Part shown: in pieces, positions 26,224-36,401 of the stretch
Numbering within the stretch: the first letter of the stretch is position 1
How the letters are laid out: every line of letters begins with the position of its first letter
The notes under the pieces: model-generated
Seen by the model: only the letters and a program-made list of their open reading frames with translations
Database searches by the model: none
What the model was told of the DNA's origin: nothing
Position numbers and translations under genes: made by a program
Assembly: GCA_003259005.1 (NCBI GenBank)
Contig: QLII01000001.1
Coordinates: 8,175,001 to 8,239,000, forward strand
Direction of reading: 5' to 3'
DNA length: 64,000 bases
Source: Spirosoma telluris
GTDB lineage: Bacteria > Bacteroidota > Bacteroidia > Cytophagales > Spirosomataceae

Positions 26224-27162
26224 CTATTTTACCAATGCCCGTATGCGCGTTTCCAGTTCATCATAGCGTTGTCGGGCTTCAGTCATTGGAATTCCCTGGC
26301 GCATTTCGGGACGTTTATGACCGGTAGCCCCAAGCCAGGCATCTTTCATAATGGACTGACGCTGGCTTACCAGATTTAGTAGTTCGTCTCCCCGAGGGTT
26401 TACGGATAAGGTAGAGCGCACATCGGGGGCATTCGTAACCTTCTCGCCGAGGTAGTTCAATACCGCCTTTGCCATTAGCCAGTGTCCTTCGTCACCGGGA
26501 TGAACACCATCGTTGGCTAGCTTGAAGCTTGGGTCAGTTTTTCGTTTTTCTTCCAGATAGTGGGCCATCGGAAAGTGAATATCGGCCACTTCCCATTTTA
26601 GAGAATCCCGTTGTGCCAGCAGCCATTCGCTGTATTTATCCAGGGTGAGGTTATAGCCTTTTATTCCCAGATTTTTATCATCATGGACTGGAGGAGTCAG
26701 GAAGATAATTCGTTTCGCGCCCGTTTTCTCCAGTTCATCATGCAGCCATGTTAACCCTTCCCGGTAGGGTCGAAAACGGGCTTCATCCAGGGGCAGGTAA
26801 ATGCCGTCGTTCATGCCGTAACAGGCAAAAACGACATCGGGCTTCGTTTGCTCCAATACTCTGGCGAGCCGTTCGTGTAGATCAGGGCGCGAGAATCGGC
26901 CGTCGGCATGATTCGGCTCACTCAGGCCCGATACTGTTTCGCTGGGCAGACCTACATTAATAAACTCATACGATTGGGCTGGATAGTGAGCAACAAAATA
27001 GGCCTCAACGTCAGTAACATACGTACCGGCATAGGTAATGCTATTTCCCAGAAACAGCACCCGTTTGGTCCCTTCAGGAAACGGCGAACGAGTTTGCGCC
27101 TGGGCAAAGATGGCCGGAATGAGAAGGCTGAAAAGAAGAATACAATGCCTATATCGCGTCAT
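26224..27162 (-). CDS. Secreted SGNH/GDSL-family esterase
   Basis: 312 residues with a signal peptide (LLFSLLIPAIFAQAQ). SGNH motifs: block I FLGNSITYAG near residue 36 (nucleophile Ser), block II Gly in VGLPSETVSG, block III YGMNDGI near residue 115 (Asn), block V DGVHPGDEGH near residue 223 (Asp, His). Similar enzymes in Bacteroidota remove O-acetyl groups from pectin or hemicellulose. The C-terminal 70 residues extend beyond the catalytic fold. Starts 21 bases after the GH95 gene ends in the same direction, so likely in one operon with it. Confidence 0.87.
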   Translation of the reverse strand: MTRYRHCILLFSLLIPAIFAQAQTRSPFPEGTKRVLFLGNSITYAGTYVTDVEAYFVAHYPAQSYEFINVGLPSETVSGLSEPNHADGRFSRPDLHERLARVLEQTKPDVVFACYGMNDGIYLPLDEARFRPYREGLTWLHDELEKTGAKRIIFLTPPVHDDKNLGIKGYNLTLDKYSEWLLAQRDSLKWEVADIHFPMAHYLEEKRKTDPSFKLANDGVHPGDEGHWLMAKAVLNYLGEKVTNAPDVRSTLSVNPRGDELLNLVSQRQSIMKDAWLGATGHKRPEMRQGIPMTEARQRYDELETRIRALVK

Positions 27163-27183
27163 TATCGCTTTTGGTTTGCTTGT

Positions 27184-29670
27184 TTATTTACTAACCAGCG
27201 TATAGCTTTTTCCCGCCATCGTATCGAAATCAACGAGTTGCGTTTCGGCAATGGCCACAGGCGGGACCCTCGATATGCGGGTTGACATCAGGGGTTTGTT
27301 AATGGCGTCAATTGTATAAAATGGATTCGGGTTTGGTCCCAGTGCCGTAGTCAGTTGCAGACCATCGGCACCTAACGCATTGGGCAAGCGCAGGCGACAG
27401 TTTCCACCCAAATTCGATTTTATCGTTACTTTCACAACCTTGCCATCTTTCCATTCCAGCGAAACGATCTCGAAACCACCCCGTGCCCGTAAGCCTGTGA
27501 TCCGACCATCTTTCCAGCCATCGGGTAAGGCGGGTAACAAGTGCAATGCCCCATCGTGGCTCTGCATGAGCATTTCCGTAATGCCCGAGGTGCAGCCGAA
27601 ATTGCCATCAATCTGAAAAGGCGCGTGGGCATCGAACAGATTATTGTAAGTTCCCCCTCCACCTTCGTTAACGCCTACCGGAGTAAGCTGATTTTGAATG
27701 AGTTTGTAGGCATGATTGCCATCCTGCATACGTGCCCACCAGTTCACTTTCCAGCCCATGCTCCAGCCGGTTGACATATCTCCACGCTGGAGAAGGGTTG
27801 TTTTGGCAGCACTAAATAACTCCGGGTTTCGGTAAGGCGAAATCTGCTGCGATGGGAATAAGCCGTAAAGGTGAGAAATATGCCGATGCTTGTCGTTGGG
27901 ATCGTCGAGGTCGTCGATCCATTCCTGCAACTGCCCGTGCTGCCCCACCTTCATGGGCGGCAGGCGTTTTCTGACGGCGAGTAACGTGTCGACAAACCGA
28001 TCGTCTTTGTTCAATAGTCGGGCGGCCCGCACCGCTACCGTCAGCATATCGTAGACAATCTGATTATCCATCGTGCAACCGGCATCGAACGAAATCCCTT
28101 TTCGGAAAGCAGGTGCGTTTTCGGGGGAGGTGCCGGGGTTGATAACCAGATAGTTGCGTTTAGGGTCTTCGACCAGATCATCGACAAAAAAGGTAGCGGC
28201 TCCTTTCAGAACCGGGTAGATATCCGCCAGGTACTTTTTATCGCCGGCGTACAAAAAGCGCTCCCATAAATGCTGGCACAACCAGGCTCCGCCCATACTC
28301 CAGACTCCCCAGTAAATAGCATCGACCGGCCCCGTAATTCGCCATAAATCGGTGTTGTGGTGCGCCAGCCAACCGCGCGAGCCGTACATCACCCGCGCCG
28401 TTTCTGTACCGGCTTCCGATAGCTCCCTTACCATCTGAAGCAGCGGGTCGTGCATCTCGCTCAGGTTGGTTTTTTCGGCAGGCCAGTAGTTCATCTGGGT
28501 ATTGATGTTAATGGTGTACTTACTGTCCCAGGGTGGGTCCATCCGGTCATTCCAGAGGCCTTGTAAGGTGGCAGGTTGATTGTGTAAACCGTCACCAGCG
28601 TGTAGGGTGGCATCCGGCTGCGACGATGAGATGAGCAAATACCGCCCGTACTGAAAGTATAAACTCACCAATTGCGGGTCGTTGGTGGAGGCAAATTCTT
28701 TCAGTCGGATATCAGTTGGTTTACGAACGGCGTCGGAACTGCCCAGGTCAATTTTTACCCGATTAAAATACTTCTGATAGGTTAGGATATGCTCGTTCAG
28801 TAATTGCAGATACGGCTGTTTACTGGCCTTGGTCAGATATTGTTTCGATCGTTTTACCGGATCAGCACTCAAATCGTGGTAATTGACATAATTCGTGGCA
28901 ATAGAAATAAGGATAAAGGCCGAGTTTGCATGTCGAACCTGAATCGTCGAATCAGTTGCCAATAGGGTGCCTCCTTCGGTTTGAATGTGCGCAATACCAT
29001 CAAACTTGACCTGGCCTTCCACACCCTCATGGCCCACCGTTTTGCCATTGAGAATCAGCTCATTTTTGCGGGCTATAATCGACGCATTCGTTTGTGAAGT
29101 TGACAGTCTCGCCGTGAACGAAAGCATGCCGGGTTTATCTGCCGATAGTCGAACAACGATTGTTTGCGTGGGTACAGAGGCAAAGACATTTCGGGTATAG
29201 GTCACGCCATTTACCTGATACATGGTGGTGGCAATGGCCTTCTCAATATCCAGTTCCCGGTAGTAGTTCGTGTAGGTTTCGTGCCCCGGAAAATGCAGTA
29301 GCAAATTGCCCACGGGTTGATACATCTGCCCGTTCGACTTTTTCGACTGCATGGTCTGTTCGGCCAGTTTCTGGGCTTCCCCCTGTTTACCATCGAAGAC
29401 TAATTTCCTGATTTCAGGGAGCGATGCCAGTGCATCGGGGTTATCATTTCGATTGGGACTGCCTGTCCAGACCGTGCTTTCGTTCAGTTGAATCGTTTCA
29501 TGGGCTACATTCCCATAAATCATAGCCCCTAATCGACCATTGCCAACGGGTAGGGCATCGGTCCAGACCATATTGGCGGGTTTATCGTACCAGAGTTTTA
29601 AGGCGGTCGGGCTTTGGGCGAAGGCCGGGAAGGTAAGGAGACATGCCGTTAGAAGCAGTAAATTCTTCAT
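27184..29670 (-). CDS. Glycoside hydrolase family 95 (alpha-L-fucosidase / galactosidase type)
   Basis: 828 residues from the ATG at 29670, chosen because it begins a clean signal peptide (MKNLLLLTACLLTFPAFAQ); the longer frame to 29781 adds an unlikely leader. Family landmarks: LPVGNGRLGAMIYG, QLNESTVWTG near residue 60, LQGLWNDRMDPPWDSKYT and NINTQMNYWPAEKTNLSEMH in the (alpha/alpha)6 barrel, INPGTSPEN, FQIDGNFG and LLPALPDGW near the end. GH95 enzymes invert alpha-1,2-fucosides or L-galactosides of plant glycans. Followed by the SGNH esterase; an AraC regulator lies upstream in the same direction. Confidence 0.93.
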   Translation of the reverse strand: MKNLLLLTACLLTFPAFAQSPTALKLWYDKPANMVWTDALPVGNGRLGAMIYGNVAHETIQLNESTVWTGSPNRNDNPDALASLPEIRKLVFDGKQGEAQKLAEQTMQSKKSNGQMYQPVGNLLLHFPGHETYTNYYRELDIEKAIATTMYQVNGVTYTRNVFASVPTQTIVVRLSADKPGMLSFTARLSTSQTNASIIARKNELILNGKTVGHEGVEGQVKFDGIAHIQTEGGTLLATDSTIQVRHANSAFILISIATNYVNYHDLSADPVKRSKQYLTKASKQPYLQLLNEHILTYQKYFNRVKIDLGSSDAVRKPTDIRLKEFASTNDPQLVSLYFQYGRYLLISSSQPDATLHAGDGLHNQPATLQGLWNDRMDPPWDSKYTININTQMNYWPAEKTNLSEMHDPLLQMVRELSEAGTETARVMYGSRGWLAHHNTDLWRITGPVDAIYWGVWSMGGAWLCQHLWERFLYAGDKKYLADIYPVLKGAATFFVDDLVEDPKRNYLVINPGTSPENAPAFRKGISFDAGCTMDNQIVYDMLTVAVRAARLLNKDDRFVDTLLAVRKRLPPMKVGQHGQLQEWIDDLDDPNDKHRHISHLYGLFPSQQISPYRNPELFSAAKTTLLQRGDMSTGWSMGWKVNWWARMQDGNHAYKLIQNQLTPVGVNEGGGGTYNNLFDAHAPFQIDGNFGCTSGITEMLMQSHDGALHLLPALPDGWKDGRITGLRARGGFEIVSLEWKDGKVVKVTIKSNLGGNCRLRLPNALGADGLQLTTALGPNPNPFYTIDAINKPLMSTRISRVPPVAIAETQLVDFDTMAGKSYTLVSK

Positions 29671-29699
29671 TGAAGGATAAAGGCGTATGACTTGGTTGA

Positions 29700-29810
29700 C
29701 TACTGAAAAAGCACTAGTACTCGTCCAATTTGATCCTATAGGATTCTGTTGATACTGTAGATTCTTTTTGTTGATTATCAATGCAATAGAATCCAGAGAA
29801 TCTAGTTTGG
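29700..29810. repeat. AT-rich inverted repeat with AATAGAATC motif
   Basis: The spacer upstream of the GH95 gene holds GATTCTG/GATTCTTTTTG on one side and CAATAGAATCCAGAGAATC on the other, an imperfect inverted repeat. A closely similar arrangement occurs at about 36200-36305 and a fragment at 48593-48612, so it is a dispersed family. Confidence 0.55.
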
Positions 29811-29906
29811 TTAAGCACTAGTTATTAAACTATTGCCGTGGTTTGATGAATTAGACTCTTTCCAGGCCATTTTGTCATGATTATTATACCAGATCGTATT
29901 TTTAGT

Positions 29907-29974
29907 GTAGTGCCGACCGCCCCGGTCGGTAGAGAAATACATTCTTCACAACCGACCGGGACGGTCGGTACTAC
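29907..29974. repeat. GTAG-bounded REP-like pair, copy 2
   Basis: GTAGTGCCGACCGCCCCGGTC ... CGGTCGGTACTAC, the same 68-base structure as at 26071. The final CTAC overlaps the stop codon (TAG at 29971-29973, minus strand) of the AraC gene, so the repeat boundary sets the end of that protein. Confidence 0.85.
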
Positions 29975-30855
29975 ATATGCCAGGCTGTGCTGCGGTACAT
30001 GCCAGGCGGACTACCGAAGCGACGTTTGAATAGGCGGGAAAAATAATAAATGCTGGGAATGCCAACTGATTCGGCTATTTCTTTAAGCGCTATGGAGGAA
30101 GTCATCATCAGAAGTTGCGCGCGTTCCAATCGTTTGTTGATGATATAATCCATTGGGCGAATACCCACAATACTCAGGAATAAGCGCGAGAAATAGTCGG
30201 TATTTAAATGAGCGTTCCGGGCCAGCAGCTCAACCGTTAGTTTTTCGTGCAAATGACTATCAATGTATTGTAACACCGATGCCAATTGATGAAACCCCTT
30301 TGCCCGTTGCTGATCCTGGTCGTTTTCTGCGCCTAAAAAACGAGAAAACAATTGAAGCAAAATACCATTTGTTTCAACAAACTGACTCATCGACTGATTC
30401 GGTTTCGGCTGGTTGAACGGCAATACTTCCGGGCGATTATCATAGGTCTTAGGGTCCGGTTGGATAATGGCCCGGTCAGGATTCTGTGCCAGAAGGCGTT
30501 CCATAAGGGCGTAGTCAATGGGCATAGCTTCGATCTCATAAGCCATTGACTTCAGGTCGTAAATAGACAATCCTTCCTGCAACGCATCGAAGAAACTAAT
30601 ATAATATTGCTCCAGAAACTGGTCGCAGTGATAACGGCTGTAGGTGAAGCTGGGGATCAGGTATAAATAGCCCGGTTTCAGGATAAACTTCTGCCCATTA
30701 TGCAAAACCCAGCCTTCACCAGCCGTAATTAAATAGAGCCGGGAAAAGGGACTGATCACATTGTCGTACTGCCAGCGGGAATCTAACTGAATGAAACCCA
30801 TGTGCAACAGCCTCAGTTGCAGACTTTTTATGATATCGAACATTGGTGACAGCAA
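29971..30855 (-). CDS. AraC-family transcriptional regulator
   Basis: 294 residues. N-terminal cupin-like sensing region (ITAGEGWVLHNGQKFILKPGYLYLIP near residues 39-64) and C-terminal double helix-turn-helix: first HTH in LTVELLARNAHLNTDYFSRLF near residue 202, second in LKEIAESVGIPSIYYFSRLFKRRFG near residue 258, followed by PGMYR. Probable sugar-responsive activator of the neighbouring GH95/esterase genes or of the divergent DUF5703-type gene at 31096. Its stop codon lies in the REP-like repeat. Confidence 0.9.
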   Translation of the reverse strand: MLSPMFDIIKSLQLRLLHMGFIQLDSRWQYDNVISPFSRLYLITAGEGWVLHNGQKFILKPGYLYLIPSFTYSRYHCDQFLEQYYISFFDALQEGLSIYDLKSMAYEIEAMPIDYALMERLLAQNPDRAIIQPDPKTYDNRPEVLPFNQPKPNQSMSQFVETNGILLQLFSRFLGAENDQDQQRAKGFHQLASVLQYIDSHLHEKLTVELLARNAHLNTDYFSRLFLSIVGIRPMDYIINKRLERAQLLMMTSSIALKEIAESVGIPSIYYFSRLFKRRFGSPPGMYRSTAWHM

Positions 30856-30884
30856 TTGGTAAAGTCGGATTTAGATAAAAGAAA

Positions 30885-31060
30885 GCCGTTATTGTGGATT
30901 TACTAATGGAGATAGAACACAGATCTTTATGATTCTTTATGATTTATGAAAATTACGATGACTACTTATTGATATTCAGTACGATGTAAAGCCTTCGCTA
31001 ACAATTGAAAAAATCATAATTAATCCTGAAAATCATAAAAATCCGCGTTCCATTAAGCCG
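30885..31060. repeat. Imperfect palindrome with ATGATTCTTTATGATTT / AATCATAAAAATCCG
   Basis: The 240-base spacer between the divergent AraC and DUF5703-type genes contains GAACACAGATCTTTATGATTC at about 30914 and AATCATAAAAATCCGCGTTC at about 31031, an imperfect inverted pair over roughly 140 bases. It resembles the dispersed palindromes elsewhere in the window. Promoters of both genes must also lie here; no clear -7 box stands out. Confidence 0.5.
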
Positions 31061-31095
31061 ATAGAATTCTGTTTCCAGTTCCTTTTCCTTGCATC

Positions 31096-33395
31096 ATGAA
31101 CTATACTCCCCTGTCTCTCTTACTGATTCTCGTTAGCTATGTACAAGTATTGGCGCAGGCACAACCCGGCCAACCAGCTAACGTAGTCTGGACGAGCCAA
31201 AGCAAAAACTCGTCGGAGTCGATGCCTTGTGGTGGTGGCGATATTGGCTTGAATGTATGGGTGGAGAAAGGAGATGTCCTGTTTTATCTGTCCAGAAGCG
31301 GCACCTTCGATGAGAATAATGCCCTATTGAAACTCGGGCGGGTTCGGCTGAAATTATCGCCTAATCCGTTTAATGGAACCGATTTTAAGCAGGAGCTAAA
31401 GTTAACTGAAGGCGGAGTGGCCATAAGCGGAGGTCAAACACAAGTGAATTTGTGGGTGGATGTGTTCCAACCAGTGGTGCATGTGACTATCCAAAGTGCT
31501 AAGCCGGTCAGCATATCAGCTGCTTATGAATCCTGGCGATACGAAGATCACGTTGTAAAAGGCACTGAATTCAGAACAAATTCCTACAAAGCTCCGCAGA
31601 AATTCGATGTGATAACCCGGAACGATGACATTACTTTCAGCGGTAATGATGTCCTGTTTTACCATCGAAATCGTAGCGATAGCGAAACCATTTTCGATTA
31701 TACCGTACGACTGGAAGGTATGGAATCGGTAAAAAACAGACTATTTGATCCCTTGAAAAACAACACATTTGGGGGCTTAATGCGGGGGCTGACTATGAAG
31801 CCAATGCGTACGGATACGGGCGTTTATGCTCATGCCCCTTTTAAGGCGTGGATTCTAGCGACTACCAAACCAGTACGTTCGCAGGAGATTACAATAGGAC
31901 TTAACGTTGGCCAAACCAATACGCTTGAGGAATGGAAAACGGGTTTGGCAGGAATCATGAACGGAGCTGAGCGCACGAAGAAAACGGCTCAGCAAAAGAG
32001 TCAGGGCTGGTGGTGGCAATTCTGGAATCGAAGCTATATTCTCCTTGACAGTAAAGACACGGCAGTCGCGGCAATCTCCAGGAATTACCAATTGTTTCGT
32101 TACCAGTTAGGGTGCAACGCCTATGGAAAATGGCCAACGAAATTCAACGGTGGGCTGTTCACCTTCGACCCGGAATATGTGGATACTAAATATGCCTATT
32201 CGCCTGATTTTCGATTGTGGGGTGGGGAACGATGACGGCCCAGAATCAGCGATTGGTGTATCATCCGATGCTGAAAAGCGGGGATTTCGACATGCTGAAA
32301 TCCCAGTTCGATTTTTACCTGCGAAACCAGAGAAATGCTGAGCTTCGGAGCCAGGTTTACTGGCAACACAGCGGGGCTTGCTTTACCGAACAAATTGAGA
32401 ATTTCGGCCTGCCCAACATCACCGAATACGGAACAAAACGACCCGAAAGCTACGACCCCGGCATGGAATATAACGCCTGGCTGGAATATGAGTGGGATAC
32501 CGTTTTTGAGTTTTGCCTGATGATGCTGGAAACGGAGCGTTATGAAGGTCGCGATATTACTGACTATGTTCCGTTCATCGAAAGTTGTCTCACGTTTTAC
32601 GACGAGCATTATCAGCAACTGGCCAAAAAACGGGGTATTCGACCTTTCGATGCACAGGGGAATTATATTCTATACCCAACGTCGGCCTGTGAGACGTATA
32701 AAATGACCTATAATTCAGCAACGGTAATCTCAGCCCTGAAGACAATTTTGGGTCGTATGCTGGACTTGCCTGACAAGTATCTGGACGCAAAACAACGCGA
32801 GAAATGGGCTACCATGTTGAAACGGATTCCACCGCTGTCCTTTCAGGAGTATGAAGGCCACAAAACGTTAGCACCTGCCGTAACCTGGGCCAGAATTCAA
32901 AACTCTGAATCGCCACAACTGTATTCAGTGTATCCGTGGGGCATTTACGGAGTTGGCAAACCGGATCTGGATGTAGCTGTCAATACCTGGAAATACGATA
33001 CGCTGGTTGTCAAATACCGCAGCCACGTGGGCTGGCGTCAACACAACATTTTTGCCGCCCGGTTGGGGCTCACGGAGGAAGCCGCCCGACTAACCAAACT
33101 GAAATTCAAAAACGCACCGCATCGGTTCCCTACCTTCTGGGGACCCGGTTTCGACTGGACACCAGACCACAACTGGGGTGGTTCAGCCATGATTGGCTTG
33201 CAGGAAATGCTCATGCAAACGGATGAGAAAACCATCCGCCTACTCCCCGCCTGGCCTTCTGACTGGAATGTAACCTTCAAACTTCACGCACCTTACAACA
33301 CAACAGTAGAAGGCAGCGTTGTGAACGGCAAGGTTGAGCGTTTGAAGGTAACCCCGCAGGAACGCGCTAAAGATGTGATTTTGCCGAAAGACTGA
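31096..33395 (+). CDS. DUF5703-type (GH-like) secreted protein, one-base frameshift at 32224-32227
   Basis: Reconstructed about 766 residues. Signal peptide (LLLILVSYVQVLAQ). The N-terminal beta-rich domain starts NVVWTSQSKNSSESMPCGGGDIGLN, as in DUF5703 proteins related to GH95/GH65-type barrels. An (alpha/alpha)6-like part follows, with QLFRYQLGCNAYGKWPTKFNGGLF near residue 338. The frame ends RLWGGER; one extra G in the GGGG run at 32224-32227 gives RLWGGGTMTAQNQRLVY and continues to the end with GPGFDWTPDHNWGGSAM and LLPAWPSDW, the latter like the GH95 tail. Likely a periplasmic glycosidase of unproven specificity. Upstream it is divergent from AraC. Confidence 0.75.
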
Positions 33396-33404
33396 TTGAT
33401 TTTT

Positions 33405-33470
33405 GTCATCTCGACGCAAGGAGAGATCTCCAAATAGCCACCTTGAGATTTCTCCTTGCGTCGAGATGAC
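33405..33470. repeat. Paired palindromic repeat, family GTCATCnCGACG, copy 1
   Basis: Arms 33405-33430 and 33445-33470 pair with one mismatch (GTCATCTCGACGCAAGGAGA... and complement), 14-base loop, flanked by T5 and A5 tracts. It lies between convergent genes and could end both transcripts. Related copy at 34613-34700. Confidence 0.8.
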
Positions 33471-33492
33471 AGAAAAAGGATACATAAAAACC

Positions 33493-34588
33493 TTACACCC
33501 GCTCCAACTTTACCGGATACGTTCGGTTGGCATTCCACTGACAGACATATAGGTTATGATCTTCATCGACACAAACATCGTGGCCGTGGTAGAAGGTGTT
33601 GCCGTCCTGAAACAGTTGCTCTAATTGCCCATTTTTGTACTCAGGCTGCGTTCCTCCAGGATTTGAGACCACGCGGTTATTCTTGTCCAGAATCGTTACG
33701 AAGCCTGAATTGTCAAATCGCTTGCCCGTTTCCCGCGATTTCGACCAGCAAACACCCGCGAAGATGTTATCGCCATTGATGACAGGACGGCAAACGTAAG
33801 CGCCCGGTAGCTGAACGGTTTCAAGATAGTTGCCATCGAGGGTGAAGAATTTAAACGCGTTGTCTTCCCGCGATGTGCAGATGAGTTTTGGATTGTTTGG
33901 CTGTCGTAAGTCGACTGCTACACCGTGGGCATTGTTGAGGTTGTGATCTGGATTGGCATTGTTGTGCCCTCCGAAATGCCGAATGTACTGTCCCTGGTGA
34001 TTATACTGGATGATGTAATCTGAACCATACCCATCTGCTACATAAAAGTCACCATTTGGCGCTACGGCCACCTCCGTAGGCATGAACTTCTGTTCCGGTT
34101 TATACACGCCGATTGTTGATGGGTGGCCAATGCTGAAAATAAGACTCCCATCGATGGTGGTTTTGAAAATCCCACCCGACTGGGCATGCCACTTGTTGTC
34201 GCGCCCGAAAAAAATAACCACAATCCGTAATGAACAGCGCATCTTCACCGCCTTCCGGTGCCAACGTGAGACCATGACCGCCAGGGTAACGCGTGCCCCA
34301 GGAGTCGAGCAGTTTTCCCGATTTATCGTACACCAGGATGTTATTCTTCACTTCATCATTGATCATGATCAATCGCCCTTTTGAGTCCTTTACCATCTCA
34401 TGACAGTTGAAAACGGGTGTTTTGGCTGGGTCGAGAACACCCCATTCTTTATTGACCCGATAGCGATAAGCACCATGACCAATGATTTCGTGATCCGTAT
34501 TTCGGGCGTAACCAACGAGATTTACGGCCAGGGAACTGGCGGCAAGGGCAGTGGAGTTTTTGAGGAAGGTTCTGCGGGTTTGATTCAT
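33493..34588 (-). CDS. Tat-exported NHL/6-bladed beta-propeller protein, frameshift at 34208-34214
   Basis: Reconstructed about 365 residues. Starts MNQTRRTFLKNSTALAASS at 34588, a twin-arginine signal (RRTFLK); the longer frame only translates the adjacent repeat. The body has repeated propeller strands: VKDSKGRLIMIND, GLTLAPEGGEDALFITD, VAVAPNGDFYVADGYGSDYI, GVAVDLRQPNNPKLICTSRE, VCVDEDHNLYVCQWN. The frame breaks at DCGYFF; the T run at 34208-34214 (7 bases) must be one shorter to give YFFGRDNKWHAQSGG. This is the only case in the window needing a deletion. Lies downstream of the DUF1501 gene; similar propellers accompany planctomycete-like oxidoreductases and may bind sugar or a cofactor. 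Confidence 0.78.
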
Positions 34589-34612
34589 GGTAGGTTTAGG
34601 TTTAATAAACCT

Positions 34613-34700
34613 GTTTTTTGTCATCCCGACGTCAGGAGGGATCTCAAGTTTCGTATTAGTCAAGCTTGAGATCCCTCCTGACGTCGGGATGACAAAAAAC
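34613..34700. repeat. Paired palindromic repeat, family GTCATCnCGACG, copy 2
   Basis: Perfect 36-base arms at 34613-34648 and 34665-34700 (GTTTTTTGTCATCCCGACG... and complement), 16-base loop. Between the beta-propeller start and the DUF1501 stop. Flanking T6/A6 tracts make it terminator-like in both directions. Confidence 0.88.
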
Positions 34701-34732
34701 ACAATACTTGGAAAGCTTAAATGGATAAATGT

Positions 34733-36180
34733 TTATGCTAGAATACCTTTCACTAATTTCCCCTCCACATCCGTTAACCGAAAGCGACGGCCTTGAAATT
34801 CGTAGACTAGTTTCTCATGGTCGATACCCATCAGGTGAAGCAATGTTGCCTGGAAATCATGGACATGGACTGGGTTGTGGGCGATGTTGTAGCCGAATTC
34901 ATCGGTTTCACCGTAGGTAATGCCGGGCTTGATACCGCCCCCCGCCATCCAGATCGTGAAACAGCGCGGGTGGTGATCCCGACCATAATTATCTTTCGTG
35001 AGTTTCCCCTGCGAATAATTGGTTCGACCGAATTCTCCTCCCCAAACGACGACTGTATCGTCCAGCAAGCCACGTTGTTTGAGGTCCTGTACCAGGGCTG
35101 CCGATGCCTGATCGGTGGCTTTGCATTGACGAGCAATCCCTTTTGGAAGGTCGCCATGCTGATCCCAGCCCTGATGGTAGAGTTGCACAAATTTTACGTC
35201 GCGCTCCAGTAACCGACGGGCCATCAGACAGTTGGCGGCAAATGTGCCCGGATTTCGTGCTTCGGGGCCATACAGGTCAAATACCCAATCGGGCTCATCA
35301 GACATGTCGTTGACTTCGGGCACAGAGGTTTGCATCCGAAACGCCATTTCGTACTGAGCAATGTGGTTCGACACTTCGGGATCGCCGTAGATTTCTTCCT
35401 GCACCTGATTGAGGTCTTTCAGCGCATCGAGCATGTAGCGCCGATCAGAAGTAGTGAAACCGTTCGGGTTGTTGAGGTACAGTACGGGGTCGGCACCTGA
35501 GCGAAATTGCACCCCTGATGTTTGGAAGGCAGAAAACCATTTCCCCAGAGTCGGGCGTAGAGTGGCTGGTCCTTCGGGGCATCGTTGGAGACCAGCACGA
35601 TAAAGGAAGGTAGATTTTCGTTGGCTGAGCCCAGTCCATAACTTATCCAGGAACCAATACTGGGACGACCAGCGAGTTGGTTTCCGGTTTGAAAAAACGT
35701 CAGCGCGGGGTCGTGGTTAATCTGCTCTGTGTACATGGATTTGATGAAACACAACTCATCGGCAACCTTGCCCGTGTAGGGCATCAACTCACTAACCCAC
35801 GCCCCACTTTTGCCATGTTGGGCAAACGCATAAGGCGAACTCACCAGCGGTAAGACCGATTGCTGAGCGCTCATACTCGTTAATCGCTGCCCTTTTCGAA
35901 CCGAAGCAGGCAGGTCTTTGCCATGCATTTGTTTTAGAAACGGCTTATAATCAAACATCTCCAGTTGCGATGGCCCGCCACTTTGGCACAGATATACAAT
36001 TCGTTTGGCTTTCGGTGCCCGGTGTGGAACCAGCAGTGTTGGCTCTGGGCCCGGATTCGAGAATAGATTTCGTGGTAACAACGACCCAAGGGCCAGGGAG
36101 CCTAAGCCAATGGACGCTTTGGTCAGAAACGACCGCCGGTTGAAGGTATCGGCCAGACTTTGTGTTAGTTTCTCGTTCAT
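34733..36180 (-). CDS. DUF1501 protein (sulfatase-superfamily, Tat-exported), frameshift at 35512-35515
   Basis: Reconstructed about 482 residues. Starts MNEKLTQSLADTFNRRSFLT, with Tat motif RRSFLTKASIGLGSLALG. Contains IVYLCQSGGPSQLEMFDYKP near residue 60, ELMPYTGKVADELCFIKSMYT, and FVQLYHQGWDQHGDL, GGEFGRTNYSQGK, GRDHHPRCFTIWMAGGG, all typical of DUF1501, which has an alkaline-phosphatase-like fold. The frame breaks at SKHQG; one more G in the run at 35512-35515 gives HQGVQFRSGADPV. Enzymatic role is unproven; DUF1501 genes travel with DUF1549/DUF1553 genes in Planctomycetes and Verrucomicrobia, as here. Confidence 0.85.
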
Positions 36181-36199
36181 GGCACTGGTTGTTTTTGAC

Positions 36200-36305
36200 T
36201 TAATTGATTCTAATTGATTCTAATTGATTCTAACTGATTCTTTTTGTACTAGATGATTGATTATCAGGATCAATAGAATCAGAAGAATCAATAGAATCCA
36301 AATTG
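36200..36305. repeat. Tandem TTGATTCTAA units with inverted AATAGAATC units
   Basis: TTGATTCTAA-like units occur several times in a row at 36200-36240, followed by CAATAGAATCAGAAGAATCAATAGAATCC, which is their reverse complement. It makes an AT-rich hairpin in the 220-base spacer between the DUF1501 and DUF1553 genes. Related to 29700-29810. Confidence 0.65.
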
Positions 36306-36401
36306 GAAAAGTACCAGTTTTAAATTACGCCGAACCCTACATAAATGGCCAATTGCTATCCCTGACAACTCCTGACCACAAATGACAATTAATGACTACT
36401 A

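Noticed and set aside
29671..29781. N-terminal extension of the GH95 protein
   Set aside because: It encodes no signal peptide and reads through the AT-rich repeat; the ATG at 29670 begins a clean signal peptide.
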